From contig NZ_JAKCFA010000011.1 in assembly GCF_024198215.1 (NCBI RefSeq), positions 248,001 through 312,000 on the forward strand: a stretch of 64,000 bases of DNA, given 5' to 3'. Under the pieces are notes generated by a model, which saw only the letters and a program-made list of their open reading frames with translations, ran no database searches and was not told the origin of the DNA. A program made the position numbers and the translations under genes. Source of the stretch: Myxococcus qinghaiensis. Its GTDB lineage: Bacteria > Myxococcota > Myxococcia > Myxococcales > Myxococcaceae. Shown piece after piece: positions 8,153-17,127 of the stretch; the stretch's first letter is position 1, and each line of letters begins with the position of its first letter.

Positions 8153-9649
8153 TCAGCGCGTTGGGAGCGCGACAAACCGGTCGCGGAGGGCCTCGGCCTC
8201 CTGGCGGTCGAAGCCCCTGCCCTGGAGGAGGGTGCGGCGGCTGACGGAGTGGAAGGTGGACTCGAGCGTCTGGCTGAAGCGGCGCAGGTCCTCCGCGAGC
8301 CGGGTGCGGATGCCCGGGCCCTCCGGCGGCCAGGGCAGCTCCACCAGGAGCGCGGTGAAGCGGTCGAAGGCGTCGTAGTCCGCGTAGCGCAGGAGCTGGT
8401 AGCCGCCGTCGTGGAAGTACGCGAGGAAGCTCTTGAGGGCGTCCAGCGCCCGCTCGGCGGCGGGGACGTCGTCGGCGCGCAGGTGGCCCTCGGCGGCGCG
8501 GCACAGCTGGGCGTACACCCACAGGTCCTTGCGCAGCCGCAGCGCGGCGTCCTGGGGGCTCACCAGCGCGTCGAAGACGCCGTCGGACAGGCCGCCGTTG
8601 GGCGCGAGCGCCTCCACCAGCGCGACGACCTGGGTGCGCAAGAGCGACGTGAAGGCGGCGGCGGCGCGGGCGGGCGCGTCCGGCTCCTTGTCCACGTGGG
8701 CCAGCACCTCGCGGCCGATGCGCTCCGACTCCTTGGCCAAATCGCGCGCGGTGCGCAGGGCCGCGGCCTGGAGCACCTTGGAGCCTGCCTTGGGCGACAG
8801 CTCCGCGTGGAGCCACGTCGCCAGCGCGTGCGTCTCGCTGCGGACCAGGGCCAGCACCACCCGCACCCGTCGGGGCACCGGCGGCGTCCCCTCCGCGTCC
8901 ACGTACGTCAGGTAGTGCAGCAGGCGGAACAGCCCCAGGAACGCGGTGGAGAAGCCCGCGCGCTGCTCCTCCGGCAGCGGCGCCAGCAAATCCAGGAGGC
9001 GCACCGAGCGCAGCCGGTCGTACTCGACGCGGAACTCCAGCGGCCGGAAGGGCCGGAAGTAGCGGTTGAGGACAATCTCCTTCAGGGCCAGCTTGCCCAG
9101 ATCCTGGAAGAGGTTGAGGCGCGCGGTGGGCAGTTGGAGCAGGTGGTCCAGGAGGTTGCGCAGCGCGTCCAGGTCCTCGCGCAGCACGAAGAGGCTCTCC
9201 GGCGGCGTCTCCTGGTCCAGCTCCTCCTCGATGAGTGCGCGACGCACCCGGTCATCCGCGAGCTGGGTCTCCACGTACTTGCGGAAGACCATCTTCTGGT
9301 CGCTGTCCGGGTCCTGGAGGTGACGTGCGACACGGATGGCGCGGTCCATGGCGTCGCGCACGTCCACCAGCTCCTCGTGGAAGTCGCGGGTGACGAGCGG
9401 CCGGTCCTTGGCGTCCACCACGGTGGTGAGGTTGAGGTAGCGCTCCACCGCGCGAAGGAGCATCTCGAACTCGAAGAGCAGCTCCTCGCGGCCGTCCACG
9501 GGGACGTTGCGCAGCCAGCGCTCGCGCTCGGCGAGGAAGCCCGCGCGCGACGTCTGGGAGGCCCGCATCAGGTCCGCGTAGAAGTCACGCGCGACGCGGA
9601 GGGTGGTGGGTCCGGAAGCGGGAGACGCGGGAGAGGTGGCCTGGCTCAT
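8153..9649 (-). CDS. Conserved hypothetical, mostly helical protein
   Basis: A 498-residue soluble protein with no signal peptide or membrane span. It is Arg/Glu/Leu-rich and looks almost wholly alpha-helical, with pieces such as 'ELLFEFEMLLRAVERYLNL' and 'LFVLREDLDALRNLLDHLL' suggesting helical bundles or coiled coil. I do not recognise a family and see no catalytic motif. Its start lies 12 bases behind ruvB on the same strand, so it is probably co-transcribed with ruvB; whether it has a role in recombination is unknown. Confidence 0.75.
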   Translation of the reverse strand: MSQATSPASPASGPTTLRVARDFYADLMRASQTSRAGFLAERERWLRNVPVDGREELLFEFEMLLRAVERYLNLTTVVDAKDRPLVTRDFHEELVDVRDAMDRAIRVARHLQDPDSDQKMVFRKYVETQLADDRVRRALIEEELDQETPPESLFVLREDLDALRNLLDHLLQLPTARLNLFQDLGKLALKEIVLNRYFRPFRPLEFRVEYDRLRSVRLLDLLAPLPEEQRAGFSTAFLGLFRLLHYLTYVDAEGTPPVPRRVRVVLALVRSETHALATWLHAELSPKAGSKVLQAAALRTARDLAKESERIGREVLAHVDKEPDAPARAAAAFTSLLRTQVVALVEALAPNGGLSDGVFDALVSPQDAALRLRKDLWVYAQLCRAAEGHLRADDVPAAERALDALKSFLAYFHDGGYQLLRYADYDAFDRFTALLVELPWPPEGPGIRTRLAEDLRRFSQTLESTFHSVSRRTLLQGRGFDRQEAEALRDRFVALPTR

Positions 9650-9661
9650 GGCTCGCGGGTT

Positions 9662-10693
9662 TCAGAAGAGACTGCCCTGGGGCGTGGGCGGTAGCGGCTT
9701 CTTGAAATACTGGTAGGTGCGGTGCGTGGCCATCCGGCCCCGGGGCGTGCGTTGCAGGAAGCCCTCCTGCATCAGGAAGGGCTCGTACACGTCCTCGATG
9801 GTATCGCGTTGTTCGCCCACGCTGGCGGCGATGGTCTCCACGCCCACCGGGCCGCCCCCGAACTTGTCCAGGATGGTGAGCAGGATTTTGCGGTCCATGG
9901 AGTCCAGGCCGCTGGCGTCCACGCCCAGCCGGTCCAGGGACTTCTTCGCCAGGTCCAACGTAATGGTGCCGTTGCCTTCGACCTCCGCGAAGTCGCGAAG
10001 CCGGCGCAACAGCCGGTTGACGATGCGGGGCGTGCCGCGCGAGCGGGTGGCCACCTCGTGGGCGGCCCCCTTCTCCAGGGGGATGCCGAGGATGCGCGCG
10101 GAGCGGTGGAGGATGAGCTCCAGATCCTTCGCGTCGTAGTACTCCAGCCGCTCCTGAATCTGGAACCTGTCGCGCAGAGGCGAGGTGAGCAGGCCCGTGC
10201 GCGTCGTCGCGCCGATGAGCGTGAAGGGCGGCAAATCAATCTTCATCGCCCGGGCGGCCGGCCCCGTGTCGATGGTGATGTCCAGCCGGAAGTCCTCCAT
10301 CGCCGGGTAGAGGTACTCCTCCACGGCCGCGTTGAGCCGGTGGATTTCGTCGATGAAGAGGACGTCGCGCGCGTCCAGGTTGGTGAGCAGGCCCGCCAGG
10401 TCGCCCTTGCGCTCCAACGCGGGGCCGCTCGTCACGTGGATGCCCACGCCCAGTTCGTTGGCGATGATGTGCGCCAGCGACGTCTTGCCCAGACCCGGAG
10501 GGCCGGAGAACAGACAGTGGTCCAGGGCCTCGCCCCGGCTGCGCGCCGCCTGCACGTACACCTTGAGCTTCTCGACGACGAGCCCCTGTCCCACGTACTC
10601 GTGGAACGAGCGCGGACGCAGGGAGGCCTCGAGCCGAACGTCCTCGGGGAGAACCTCTTCGGAGAGCGTGTCGGACTTCCTCGCCATGACCAT
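9662..10693 (-). CDS. ruvB: Holliday junction branch migration helicase RuvB
   Basis: RuvB is the hexameric AAA+ motor that drives RuvA-bound Holliday junctions. The 343-residue protein has Walker A 'GPPGLGKT' (residues 64-71), Walker B 'FIDEIH' (113-118), the sensor 'IGATTRTG' and the C-terminal winged helix with '[18 protein letters not shown]'. Length fits the family. Two in-frame ATGs (10693 and 10687) are possible. It is unlinked here from ruvC-ruvA, which lie 3.2 kb away on the same strand, with an MBL-fold gene and an ELW-repeat gene between. Confidence 0.97.
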   Translation of the reverse strand: MVMARKSDTLSEEVLPEDVRLEASLRPRSFHEYVGQGLVVEKLKVYVQAARSRGEALDHCLFSGPPGLGKTSLAHIIANELGVGIHVTSGPALERKGDLAGLLTNLDARDVLFIDEIHRLNAAVEEYLYPAMEDFRLDITIDTGPAARAMKIDLPPFTLIGATTRTGLLTSPLRDRFQIQERLEYYDAKDLELILHRSARILGIPLEKGAAHEVATRSRGTPRIVNRLLRRLRDFAEVEGNGTITLDLAKKSLDRLGVDASGLDSMDRKILLTILDKFGGGPVGVETIAASVGEQRDTIEDVYEPFLMQEGFLQRTPRGRMATHRTYQYFKKPLPPTPQGSLF

Positions 10694-11036
10694 GGAACCC
10701 TATACAGGAAGGTCGCGCGTGTCGCCCACATCCTCGGGCGCTAGACTCGGGGCGCCCAGCAGGCCAGGGAGCGCCCACCGCCATGACGGGCTTCAACGCC
10801 TCGCCCCGAGTCATCCGTGAGCCAGCAGGCGACCTGCGCCAACATCCATGCGTGAGCGGCTTCGCCGCCAGTGAGACGGCGCACACACGAGGCCCCTGGG
10901 AAAGCGTGTGGACTGGCGGACGCTCGGGTGAGACACGTGGACGTTGCCTGGCATCCGCGAGGCCGGGCCGGAGAACATGGGCCGCGCGTCCCGTTCGTCG
11001 CGCCGGTCTTCGACCTCTTGCTGTCACGGTGAACCC
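10694..11036. other. 343-base intergenic region between ruvB and MBL-fold gene
   Basis: Divergent promoter region between ruvB (minus) and the MBL-fold gene (plus). I see no clear -35/-10 or -24/-12 element, no stable hairpin with a T-tract and no convincing small gene. Part of it may be coding if the MBL-fold gene starts further upstream. Confidence 0.4.
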
Positions 11037-12116
11037 TTGAGCCAGAGCCCCGCGTTCCGCCCCCTGCCCTTCCTCGCCGAGGCCCACGCCGAGCCCCTGC
11101 CGGGCCTGCGCCTCCAGAAGCTGCGCCGCGCGACGCTCGAGGCCCGGGAGCGCTTCGTCCAGGAGGGCCCCGTGGCGGCCGTGGCCACGTGCGAGCTCGT
11201 CACGTTTCCGTACCCCTCGCTGTTCGCCTTCAGCGGGGCGGCGCTGTCACCGGCGCCGTACGTGATGATGACCAACCGCATGCAGGTGGTGCAGTTCGTC
11301 GACGCGCGGGGTGAGCGGCGCACGCTGCTCTTCAACCCGTCCGACTACGAGCGAGGCGTGGCCGCGCCGTTCTACCACGCGCTGCGCGAGCGCTACGGCG
11401 GCTTCGTGTCCGACAAGGTCATGTCCACCAAGCACGGCACGGTGCAGAGCCACCTGGCCTCGCTGGGGCTGACGCCGGCGGACGTGGACTACCTGGCCTT
11501 CGACCACCTCCACATCCAGGACCTGCGCGGGTGGCTGGGCGGCGAGGGCATCTCCGCGTACTTCCCCCGGGCGAAGCTGCTGGTGCAGCGCGCGGAGTGG
11601 GAGATGGTGAAGGAGCTGCACCCCATGCAGACGGTGTGGTTCGTCCCCGGAGGCACCGAGGTGCCGGCCGAGCGCGTGGTGCTGCTCGACGGAGACACCT
11701 GGCTGGGCGTGGGCGCCGCCTTCCTCAGCACGCCGGGCCACACGCGCGGCAACATGTCGCTGGCGGTGGCGACGTCTCGCGAGGTGTTCGTCGTCAGCGA
11801 GAATGGCGTGGCCACGGAGAGCTACACGCCGCTGTTGTCCGCCATCCCCGGGGTGCGCCGCTTCGCCGAGCACATGGGCTGGGAGGTGGTGCTCAACGGC
11901 AACACGCGCGAGGACTCGCTTTCGCAGTACTCGTCCATGGTGGTGGAGAAGCTCTTCGCGGGGCACTCCGCAGTGGAAGGGGCGTTCATCAACTTCCACC
12001 CCTCTTCGCTCCTGACTTCACACCTGCTCTCGCCGGGCCTGTCCCCCACCATCGTCCTGCCCGCGCCCAACTTCGGCGACGTGCGGCCCACGCCCGCGAG
12101 CCGGCGCGCGGCCTGA
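11037..12116 (+). CDS. Metallo-beta-lactamase-fold hydrolase
   Basis: About 359 residues. The metal-binding loop reads 'FDHLHIQD', a variant of HxHxDH, and is followed by 'LSTPGHTRGNMSL', the third metal histidine of the MBL fold; 'VVLNGNTRED' and 'INFHPSSLLTS' lie towards the C-terminus. The MBL superfamily covers many hydrolases, and the substrate is not evident. The start is uncertain: the open frame begins at TTG 10944, has ATG 10977, and TTG 11037 preceded by GGTGA, which starts just before the conserved-looking part. It converges on the ELW-repeat gene, with 2 bases between the stops. Confidence 0.75.
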   Translation: MSQSPAFRPLPFLAEAHAEPLPGLRLQKLRRATLEARERFVQEGPVAAVATCELVTFPYPSLFAFSGAALSPAPYVMMTNRMQVVQFVDARGERRTLLFNPSDYERGVAAPFYHALRERYGGFVSDKVMSTKHGTVQSHLASLGLTPADVDYLAFDHLHIQDLRGWLGGEGISAYFPRAKLLVQRAEWEMVKELHPMQTVWFVPGGTEVPAERVVLLDGDTWLGVGAAFLSTPGHTRGNMSLAVATSREVFVVSENGVATESYTPLLSAIPGVRRFAEHMGWEVVLNGNTREDSLSQYSSMVVEKLFAGHSAVEGAFINFHPSSLLTSHLLSPGLSPTIVLPAPNFGDVRPTPASRRAA

Positions 12117-12118
12117 GC

Positions 12119-13618
12119 TCAGCAGCCCCGCCCGTCCGAGGCGGCACCGTCCAGGCACGGCACGAAGGGACGCAGGGGCGCCACCCACAGCGCCTCTTCC
12201 GCCACCGTCTCGTTGGCGAGGAAGAAGAGCTCCGAGCCCAGGCGCACGAATGAGTGCGGGTCCGACGAGGACGTCCCCGGAGCGATGTCCGTCAGCCGGC
12301 GCGTGTTCCACAGCCACCCGTCGCTTGCCCACGCCTCGCGGCCGTGGAGGACCGTCTTCGCGGAGAAGAACAGGGAGCCGTCCTCCGCGACCAGCTGCTC
12401 CGGCTCGCTGCCCTGCTCGCCCCACTGGAGGTCCCAGACCATCCACGTCCCCAGGAGCGTGCCGTCGCTGCGCCACAGCTCGCGCCCGCGCCAGCCGTCC
12501 TCCGCCGCGAAGTACAGCACGCCGTCCATCACCACCAGGTCGGACGGCAGCGAGCCCTTGGGCCCGGGCCAGATGTCGCGCACCACGCGCGTGCCCACCG
12601 CCGTGCCGTCGCTGCGCCACAGCTCGCCGCCGTGGCGCGTGTCGCCCTGCTCTCCGAAGACGCCATCCGCGCCCGCCATGAAGAACACCTGGCCATCCAT
12701 CGCCGCGAAGGACGAGGGGAACTCGCCGGTGAAGTCCCGCACCCGCGTCGCGGAGCCCTGACGCTCCGACGCCACCCACAGCTCCGCGATGTCCGTGCCC
12801 ACGTCCCGCAGGAAGAACAGCCGGCGGCCCGACGCCGTCAGCGAGGACAGCACCCCCACCGTGGACTGGTAGAGCACGCGCGCCTGCCCCTTGGAGTCCA
12901 CCGACCACAGCACCGCCGCCTCGGCCGAGTACGTCACCAGCGCGAGCTGGTCTCCCCACGCCGTGAGCGACGTCAGCAGCAGTGAGGCCGGCCCCGGCGC
13001 GAACTCGTGCACCAGTCGCGTGCCCGCGGCCGTGCCGTCCGTGCGCCACAGCTCCTGGCCGTGCGCGAAGTCCGTCGCCGTGAAGTAGACGAGGTCCCCC
13101 ACACGGGTGAGCGACCCGGGCGCAGAGCCGCGCTCGCCGGGCAGCACGTCCTTCACCATCACCGTGCCCGCCGCCGTGCCGTCCGTGCGCCACAGCTCCG
13201 GCCCGTGCTCGCCATCATCCGCGACGAAGAGCACCCACGACGCCAGCGGCGTCAGGAAGCGCGGCACCGAGCCCATGACGCCCGGACGGAGGTCCTTCAC
13301 CACGCTCGCGCAACCCGCGCGGCCCCGGCTGCTCCACAGCTCGCGCCCCAGCCCCTCCGCCTCCGCGCTGAAGAACAGGCGCCCCGCGCCCCGCGTCAAC
13401 CACTCCGGCTTGGAGCCCGGCGGCCCCACCCGGTCCGGTCCGCAGGCCCGGCGCGCCTTCACCTCCGCGTCGGCATTGCCCGGCGTCGCATCCACCGACG
13501 ACTGGACCGACGCGACGACTTCGTCCCCCCCCACCTCAGCGGCCGGACCACACCCCACCCCGATGAGACTTCCCACGAGAACGGACACGAGCACCGGGAC
13601 GCCACGCCATGCCTTCAT
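12119..13618 (-). CDS. ELWxxDGTxxGT-repeat lipoprotein
   Basis: A 499-residue secreted protein with lipobox 'LIGVGC' (Cys23). The mature part is built from about nine repeats of roughly 45-50 residues; the best copies read 'ELWRTDGTAAGT' and 'ELWRSDGTAVGT', each followed by a hydrophobic 'V.D..PG' strand and 'G.L.YFTA/FFSA'. Such repeats are predicted to form a beta-propeller-like surface domain and are frequent in myxobacteria. The function is unknown; adhesion or matrix binding is only a guess. The start has an AAGGAG Shine-Dalgarno sequence. The C-terminus contains two cysteines. Confidence 0.85.
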   Translation of the reverse strand: MKAWRGVPVLVSVLVGSLIGVGCGPAAEVGGDEVVASVQSSVDATPGNADAEVKARRACGPDRVGPPGSKPEWLTRGAGRLFFSAEAEGLGRELWSSRGRAGCASVVKDLRPGVMGSVPRFLTPLASWVLFVADDGEHGPELWRTDGTAAGTVMVKDVLPGERGSAPGSLTRVGDLVYFTATDFAHGQELWRTDGTAAGTRLVHEFAPGPASLLLTSLTAWGDQLALVTYSAEAAVLWSVDSKGQARVLYQSTVGVLSSLTASGRRLFFLRDVGTDIAELWVASERQGSATRVRDFTGEFPSSFAAMDGQVFFMAGADGVFGEQGDTRHGGELWRSDGTAVGTRVVRDIWPGPKGSLPSDLVVMDGVLYFAAEDGWRGRELWRSDGTLLGTWMVWDLQWGEQGSEPEQLVAEDGSLFFSAKTVLHGREAWASDGWLWNTRRLTDIAPGTSSSDPHSFVRLGSELFFLANETVAEEALWVAPLRPFVPCLDGAASDGRGC

Positions 13619-13895
13619 GTGAGCAACTCCTTGTCCTGGGTGGGGCTCCCGCCTCCACCGCTGTGGCTGGAAAGTGTCACCTTTGGCGGAACCGGCTACC
13701 CATGGTGGGAAGTGAGGGGCCCAGGCTGTCCGCCATCCCGCGACGCACGCCGACCCTTGCCTCCAGGCCGACAGAGGGCCCGTCGGACCCTGGACCGTTT
13801 CGGTTTCTTAGAGGAAAGAAGCTTGTGCGGGCTGGTCCGGGAGGTCCCGAATTGGCCACCCGGTCACAACCGCGTCGCTAAAGGTCCAGAATCCT

Positions 13896-14507
13896 TCAGG
13901 CACCTGCCCGGAGGGACTTGAGGGCCTCGCGGAAGAGGGTCTGGAAGGATGCGTCGGCGCCGAGCCTGCTGGTGGCCAGCTCCGCGGCCTTCTCCGCCTG
14001 CGGAGGCTTGTAGCCAAGGTTGAGCAGGGCGGAGACAAGGTCGGATTGCGTCCCCCCCGACTGCGCCACCGGAGCCGTCCCCCGGGAGACCGCCTCCAGG
14101 TGGACGTTCTTCATCTTGTCCTTGAGCTCCAGCACCAGCCGCTCGGCGGTCTTCTTCCCCACGCCGTGGATCTTCGCCAGGCGCGCCACCTCGCCGCGCG
14201 ACAGGGCCGCCACCAGCTCCGGCACCTCCAGGCCCGACAGCACGCCCATCGCCATGCGCGGGCCCACGCGGGAGACGCCGTTGAGCAGCAGGAAGACCTC
14301 TTCCTCCGCCCGGGTCAGGAAGCCGAACAAGTCAAAGGCGTCCTCGCGCACCACGGTGCGCACGCGCACGTCCACCGCCTGGCCCTCTGGAGGAAGCTTC
14401 CCCAGGGCCAGCGTGGAGAAGTTCACCAGGTAGCCCACGCCCTGCACGTCGATGACGGCGCTCTCGGCATCCTTCTCCAGCACCACGCCACGCAGCCGAG
14501 CAATCAT
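13896..14507 (-). CDS. ruvA: Holliday junction branch migration protein RuvA
   Basis: RuvA binds four-way junctions and loads RuvB. The 203-residue protein has the N-terminal OB domain ('MIARLRGVVLEKD'), the two helix-hairpin-helix motifs ('LLLNGVSRVGPRMAMGVLSG' and 'LAKIHGVGKKTAERLVLELK') and the flexible C-terminal RuvB-binding domain. Length matches the family. The ATG at 14507 overlaps the ruvC stop by 4 bases (ATGA), indicating translational coupling; the longer open frame upstream lies inside ruvC. Confidence 0.97.
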   Translation of the reverse strand: MIARLRGVVLEKDAESAVIDVQGVGYLVNFSTLALGKLPPEGQAVDVRVRTVVREDAFDLFGFLTRAEEEVFLLLNGVSRVGPRMAMGVLSGLEVPELVAALSRGEVARLAKIHGVGKKTAERLVLELKDKMKNVHLEAVSRGTAPVAQSGGTQSDLVSALLNLGYKPPQAEKAAELATSRLGADASFQTLFREALKSLRAGA

Positions 14508-15079
14508 CCCGCCTCCGGGCGCCGGTAGGACGGCGCCAGTCTGTCCGCGAGCAGCGCCGCGGCGCCCTTGCGCTTCTTGCCGGCCGTGCTCGCCGAGGGG
14601 ACGGCGGCGCGACCATGGTTGAGGTGACACAGCGCCACGGCCAGGGCATCGCTCGCGTCCGCGCGCCCCAGGTCCACGGCCTCCAGCTTCAGGAACGTCC
14701 GCACCATCCGCGCCACCGCGTCCTTGCCGTCCGCGCCACCGGCGCCCACCGACTTCTTCACCTTCGCGGGCGCGTACTCGAAGACGGGCAGCGACACCTG
14801 GGCCGCCGCCAGCAGCGCCACGCCGCGCGCATGTCCCAGCACCAGCGCGCTCCGGGCATTGCGGAACGTGAACAGGCCCTCCACCGCCACTGCCTCCGGA
14901 CGGAAGTGCGCGAGCTGCTCGCTCAGGGCGGCATGCAGCTCCTTCAGGCGGAAGGCCAGGGGCGCCTTTTCATCCACCTTGATGACGCCGTGGCCCACAT
15001 GCACCAGTCGGCCTCGCTTCTCTTCCACCACCCCGTAGCCCATGAAGCGGCTGCCAGGGTCCACTCCGAGAACGCGCAC
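14504..15079 (-). CDS. ruvC: Crossover junction endodeoxyribonuclease RuvC
   Basis: RuvC resolves Holliday junctions. The 191-residue protein keeps the RNase H-like catalytic acids: Asp7 in 'MRVLGVDPGSR', Glu67 in 'AVAVEGLF', and Asp141/Asp144 in 'RADASDALAVALCH'. The C-terminus extends about 25 residues past the usual core and is basic and Ala-rich. It sits between yebC and ruvA in one operon and overlaps ruvA by 4 bases. Confidence 0.97.
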   Translation of the reverse strand: MRVLGVDPGSRFMGYGVVEEKRGRLVHVGHGVIKVDEKAPLAFRLKELHAALSEQLAHFRPEAVAVEGLFTFRNARSALVLGHARGVALLAAAQVSLPVFEYAPAKVKKSVGAGGADGKDAVARMVRTFLKLEAVDLGRADASDALAVALCHLNHGRAAVPSASTAGKKRKGAAALLADRLAPSYRRPEAG

Positions 15080-15102
15080 CGTTCACTCCGTTCCAACCAC
15101 CG

Positions 15103-15852
15103 CTATTGCGACAGGGACTCCATCAGGGACTCGTCGATTTCAAAGTTCGCGTGCACGTTCTGCACGTCGTCGTTGTCCTCGAGCGCGTCCAACAGCTTGA
15201 GCATCTTCTTCGCATTATCACCGTCGAGCTGGACGGTATTCTGCGGCAGGTACGCCCACTTCTGCTCGCCCAGCGGAAGGCCCCCGGACTCCAGGCCCGT
15301 GGCCACCGTGTGCAGGTCCGCCGGCGCGGTGCGCACCTCGAAGCCGTCCGCGCCCTGGGGCACGACGTCCTCGGCGCCCGCCTCCAGCGCCTTCTCCAGC
15401 ACCGCGTCCTCCTGGGGGCCGGGCTTGATGGTGACGATTCCCTTCTTCTGGAACATCCAGGCCACCGCGCCCTCGGCGCCCAGGTTGCCGCCGTGGTGGC
15501 CGAACGTCGAGCGCACGTCAGCAGAGGTGCGGTTGCGGTTGTCGGTGACGCACTCGACGAGGACGGCCACGCCGCCGGGGCCATAGCCCTCGTACATCAC
15601 CTCTTCGTAGCGCTCCCCTTCCAGCTCGCCGGTGCCCTTCTTGATGGCACGCTCGACGGTGTCCTTGGGGATGTTGGCTTCACGGGCCAGGCCCAGCGCC
15701 ACACGCAGACGCGGATTGCCAGCGGGGTCTCCGCCTCCCAGTCGCGCGGAGACGGTGATCTCCTTGACGACTTTCGAGTAGAGCTTGCCCTTGGTCGCGC
15801 CCATCGCGGCCTTCTGGCGCTTGATCTTCGACCACCGATTGTGACCGGACAT
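15103..15852 (-). CDS. yebC: YebC/PmpR family protein
   Basis: A 249-residue member of the YebC/TACO1 family, recognised by the start 'MSGHNRWSKIKRQKA' and 'LARLGGGDPAGNPRLR'-type core (here 'SARLGGGDPAGNPRLR'). Members have been described both as DNA-binding regulators and as ribosome-associated translation factors that help with difficult peptide stretches; the sequence alone does not decide which applies here. It is 23 bases ahead of ruvC, the same yebC-ruvC-ruvA order seen in many bacteria. Confidence 0.96.
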   Translation of the reverse strand: MSGHNRWSKIKRQKAAMGATKGKLYSKVVKEITVSARLGGGDPAGNPRLRVALGLAREANIPKDTVERAIKKGTGELEGERYEEVMYEGYGPGGVAVLVECVTDNRNRTSADVRSTFGHHGGNLGAEGAVAWMFQKKGIVTIKPGPQEDAVLEKALEAGAEDVVPQGADGFEVRTAPADLHTVATGLESGGLPLGEQKWAYLPQNTVQLDGDNAKKMLKLLDALEDNDDVQNVHANFEIDESLMESLSQ

Positions 15853-15909
15853 GGAAGGTGTCGCCTCTGGGCGGCCTTGTCTCCCAGCCCGGGGCGCGGA
15901 GTCAAACCT

Positions 15910-17022
15910 TCAGTCCGGCGCCTCTCGCGACGCCGCCGGAGGGGGCTCGACGCAGAGCGTGGGCTCGAAGAACCCGGGCACTCCAGCCCCACCGCGTGCC
16001 CGCTCCCGCTCCTCGATGAAACACGCGGGCACCAGCACGCCCAGCGCGAACAGGCGAGTGGCCGCCTCGTACGCCACCGCCTCCGGGTAGCGGCACTCCA
16101 GCAGCACCGAGCGCACCGTGCGTCGCCCATCAAACAGACGCACCACCTCGCCCACGTCCTCTGGCAGCGCGGGCAGCTCCTCCGCCAGCTTCGCGAAGTC
16201 CACCGTGAGCCGTGAGGCCAGCGGCAGGCCGCGCGCCCTGAGCGCCTCGAAGCGCTCCAGCGCCGGCAGCACCGTCTCGCACAGGTGGGTCCGGTCCATG
16301 GTGAACGAGCCCTTGTGCAGCTCCGGCCCCAGCGCCACCGCGTACGCGCCGCTGGCGAAACCCAGCATGCGGCGGAACGCGAGGCTGCCACGCTCGCCAT
16401 GAAACATCGCGTCCACCACCAGGCCATGGCGGAAGGAGAACCAGCCCTCGCCCTCCGCCAGGACGAGCCGCCCGGAGCGCACACCCGACAGCAGCGCCCG
16501 CGTCATCCGGGGAAGCGGCAACCTCGCGGTGTGTGATTCGAACGTCGCCGAGCCTGTCGCGCGCCCCGACTTGAGCCGCGCGAGCGACACCACGTCCGCC
16601 ACGTCCACCGGACGCGTCAGGTAGTCATCCGCGCCCACGCCACCGGCCAGGTCGCGGTGGAAGTCCTCCTCGTGCCGCGACAGCAACAGCACCGGCAGGT
16701 GCGCGGTGTGCTCGTCCGCGCGAATCTGTCCGCAGAGGCTGAAGCCATCACCGTCCGGCAGCTCCACCTCCGAGATGACCAGCCTGGGCAGCGGCCCATC
16801 CGGAGCCAGCGCCTCCAGCGCGGCCTGCGCCCCACCCACCAGCAGCGCCTCGAAGCCCGCCTCCACCAGCGCCGCCGCCAGCGCGGACTGAGCGGCCGCA
16901 TCCGAGTCCACCAGCAGCACCCGCGCCCGGCCCCGGCCCCCGCGACGACGCGCCCCCACCTCCGGCGGCACCGAGGCCATCGGCTCATTCCGCTCGGGGA
17001 GCTGGGTAAGCGCGGCAGTCAT
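15910..17022 (-). CDS. Pseudo-receiver plus DUF4388-like protein
   Basis: About 370 residues from the ATG at 17022 (the frame is open to 17103; ATG 16980 is another option). Residues 33-150 form a response-regulator receiver fold, with acidic residues in 'VLLVDSD' (Asp39, Asp41). The phosphoacceptor is Glu85 in 'LVISEVELP' instead of Asp, and the conserved lysine is Arg137 in 'DDYLTRPVD'. Residues about 160-330 look like a DUF4388/PATAN-type output region ('MTRALLSGVRSGRLVLAEG', 'GLVVDAMFHGERGSLAFRRML'). The changes suggest a phosphorylation-independent receiver. No kinase gene is adjacent, and the gene follows yebC's promoter side divergently from the exported protein at 17128. Confidence 0.78.
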   Translation of the reverse strand: MTAALTQLPERNEPMASVPPEVGARRRGGRGRARVLLVDSDAAAQSALAAALVEAGFEALLVGGAQAALEALAPDGPLPRLVISEVELPDGDGFSLCGQIRADEHTAHLPVLLLSRHEEDFHRDLAGGVGADDYLTRPVDVADVVSLARLKSGRATGSATFESHTARLPLPRMTRALLSGVRSGRLVLAEGEGWFSFRHGLVVDAMFHGERGSLAFRRMLGFASGAYAVALGPELHKGSFTMDRTHLCETVLPALERFEALRARGLPLASRLTVDFAKLAEELPALPEDVGEVVRLFDGRRTVRSVLLECRYPEAVAYEAATRLFALGVLVPACFIEERERARGGAGVPGFFEPTLCVEPPPAASREAPD

Positions 17023-17127
17023 GGATACCGAATTATTCCAGCGAAGCCTGATAGATTCGCAACCTGGACACAAGTCCTCGGAATCGTTGAGTTTCGGTAA
17101 CAAACAGGTCGCGGTAGGGTGCGCCGC

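Noticed and set aside
8153-9694. Long plus-strand frame opposite the helical hypothetical gene
   Set aside because: Composition (Arg, Gly, His, Gln-rich) and lack of any motif mark it as a shadow; the minus-strand gene has normal composition and a 12-base link to ruvB.
12119-13618. Regular short repeats suggesting a CRISPR array
   Set aside because: The periodicity is codon-based and encodes ELWxxDGTxxGT protein repeats; no invariant DNA repeat or spacer pattern is present anywhere in the window.
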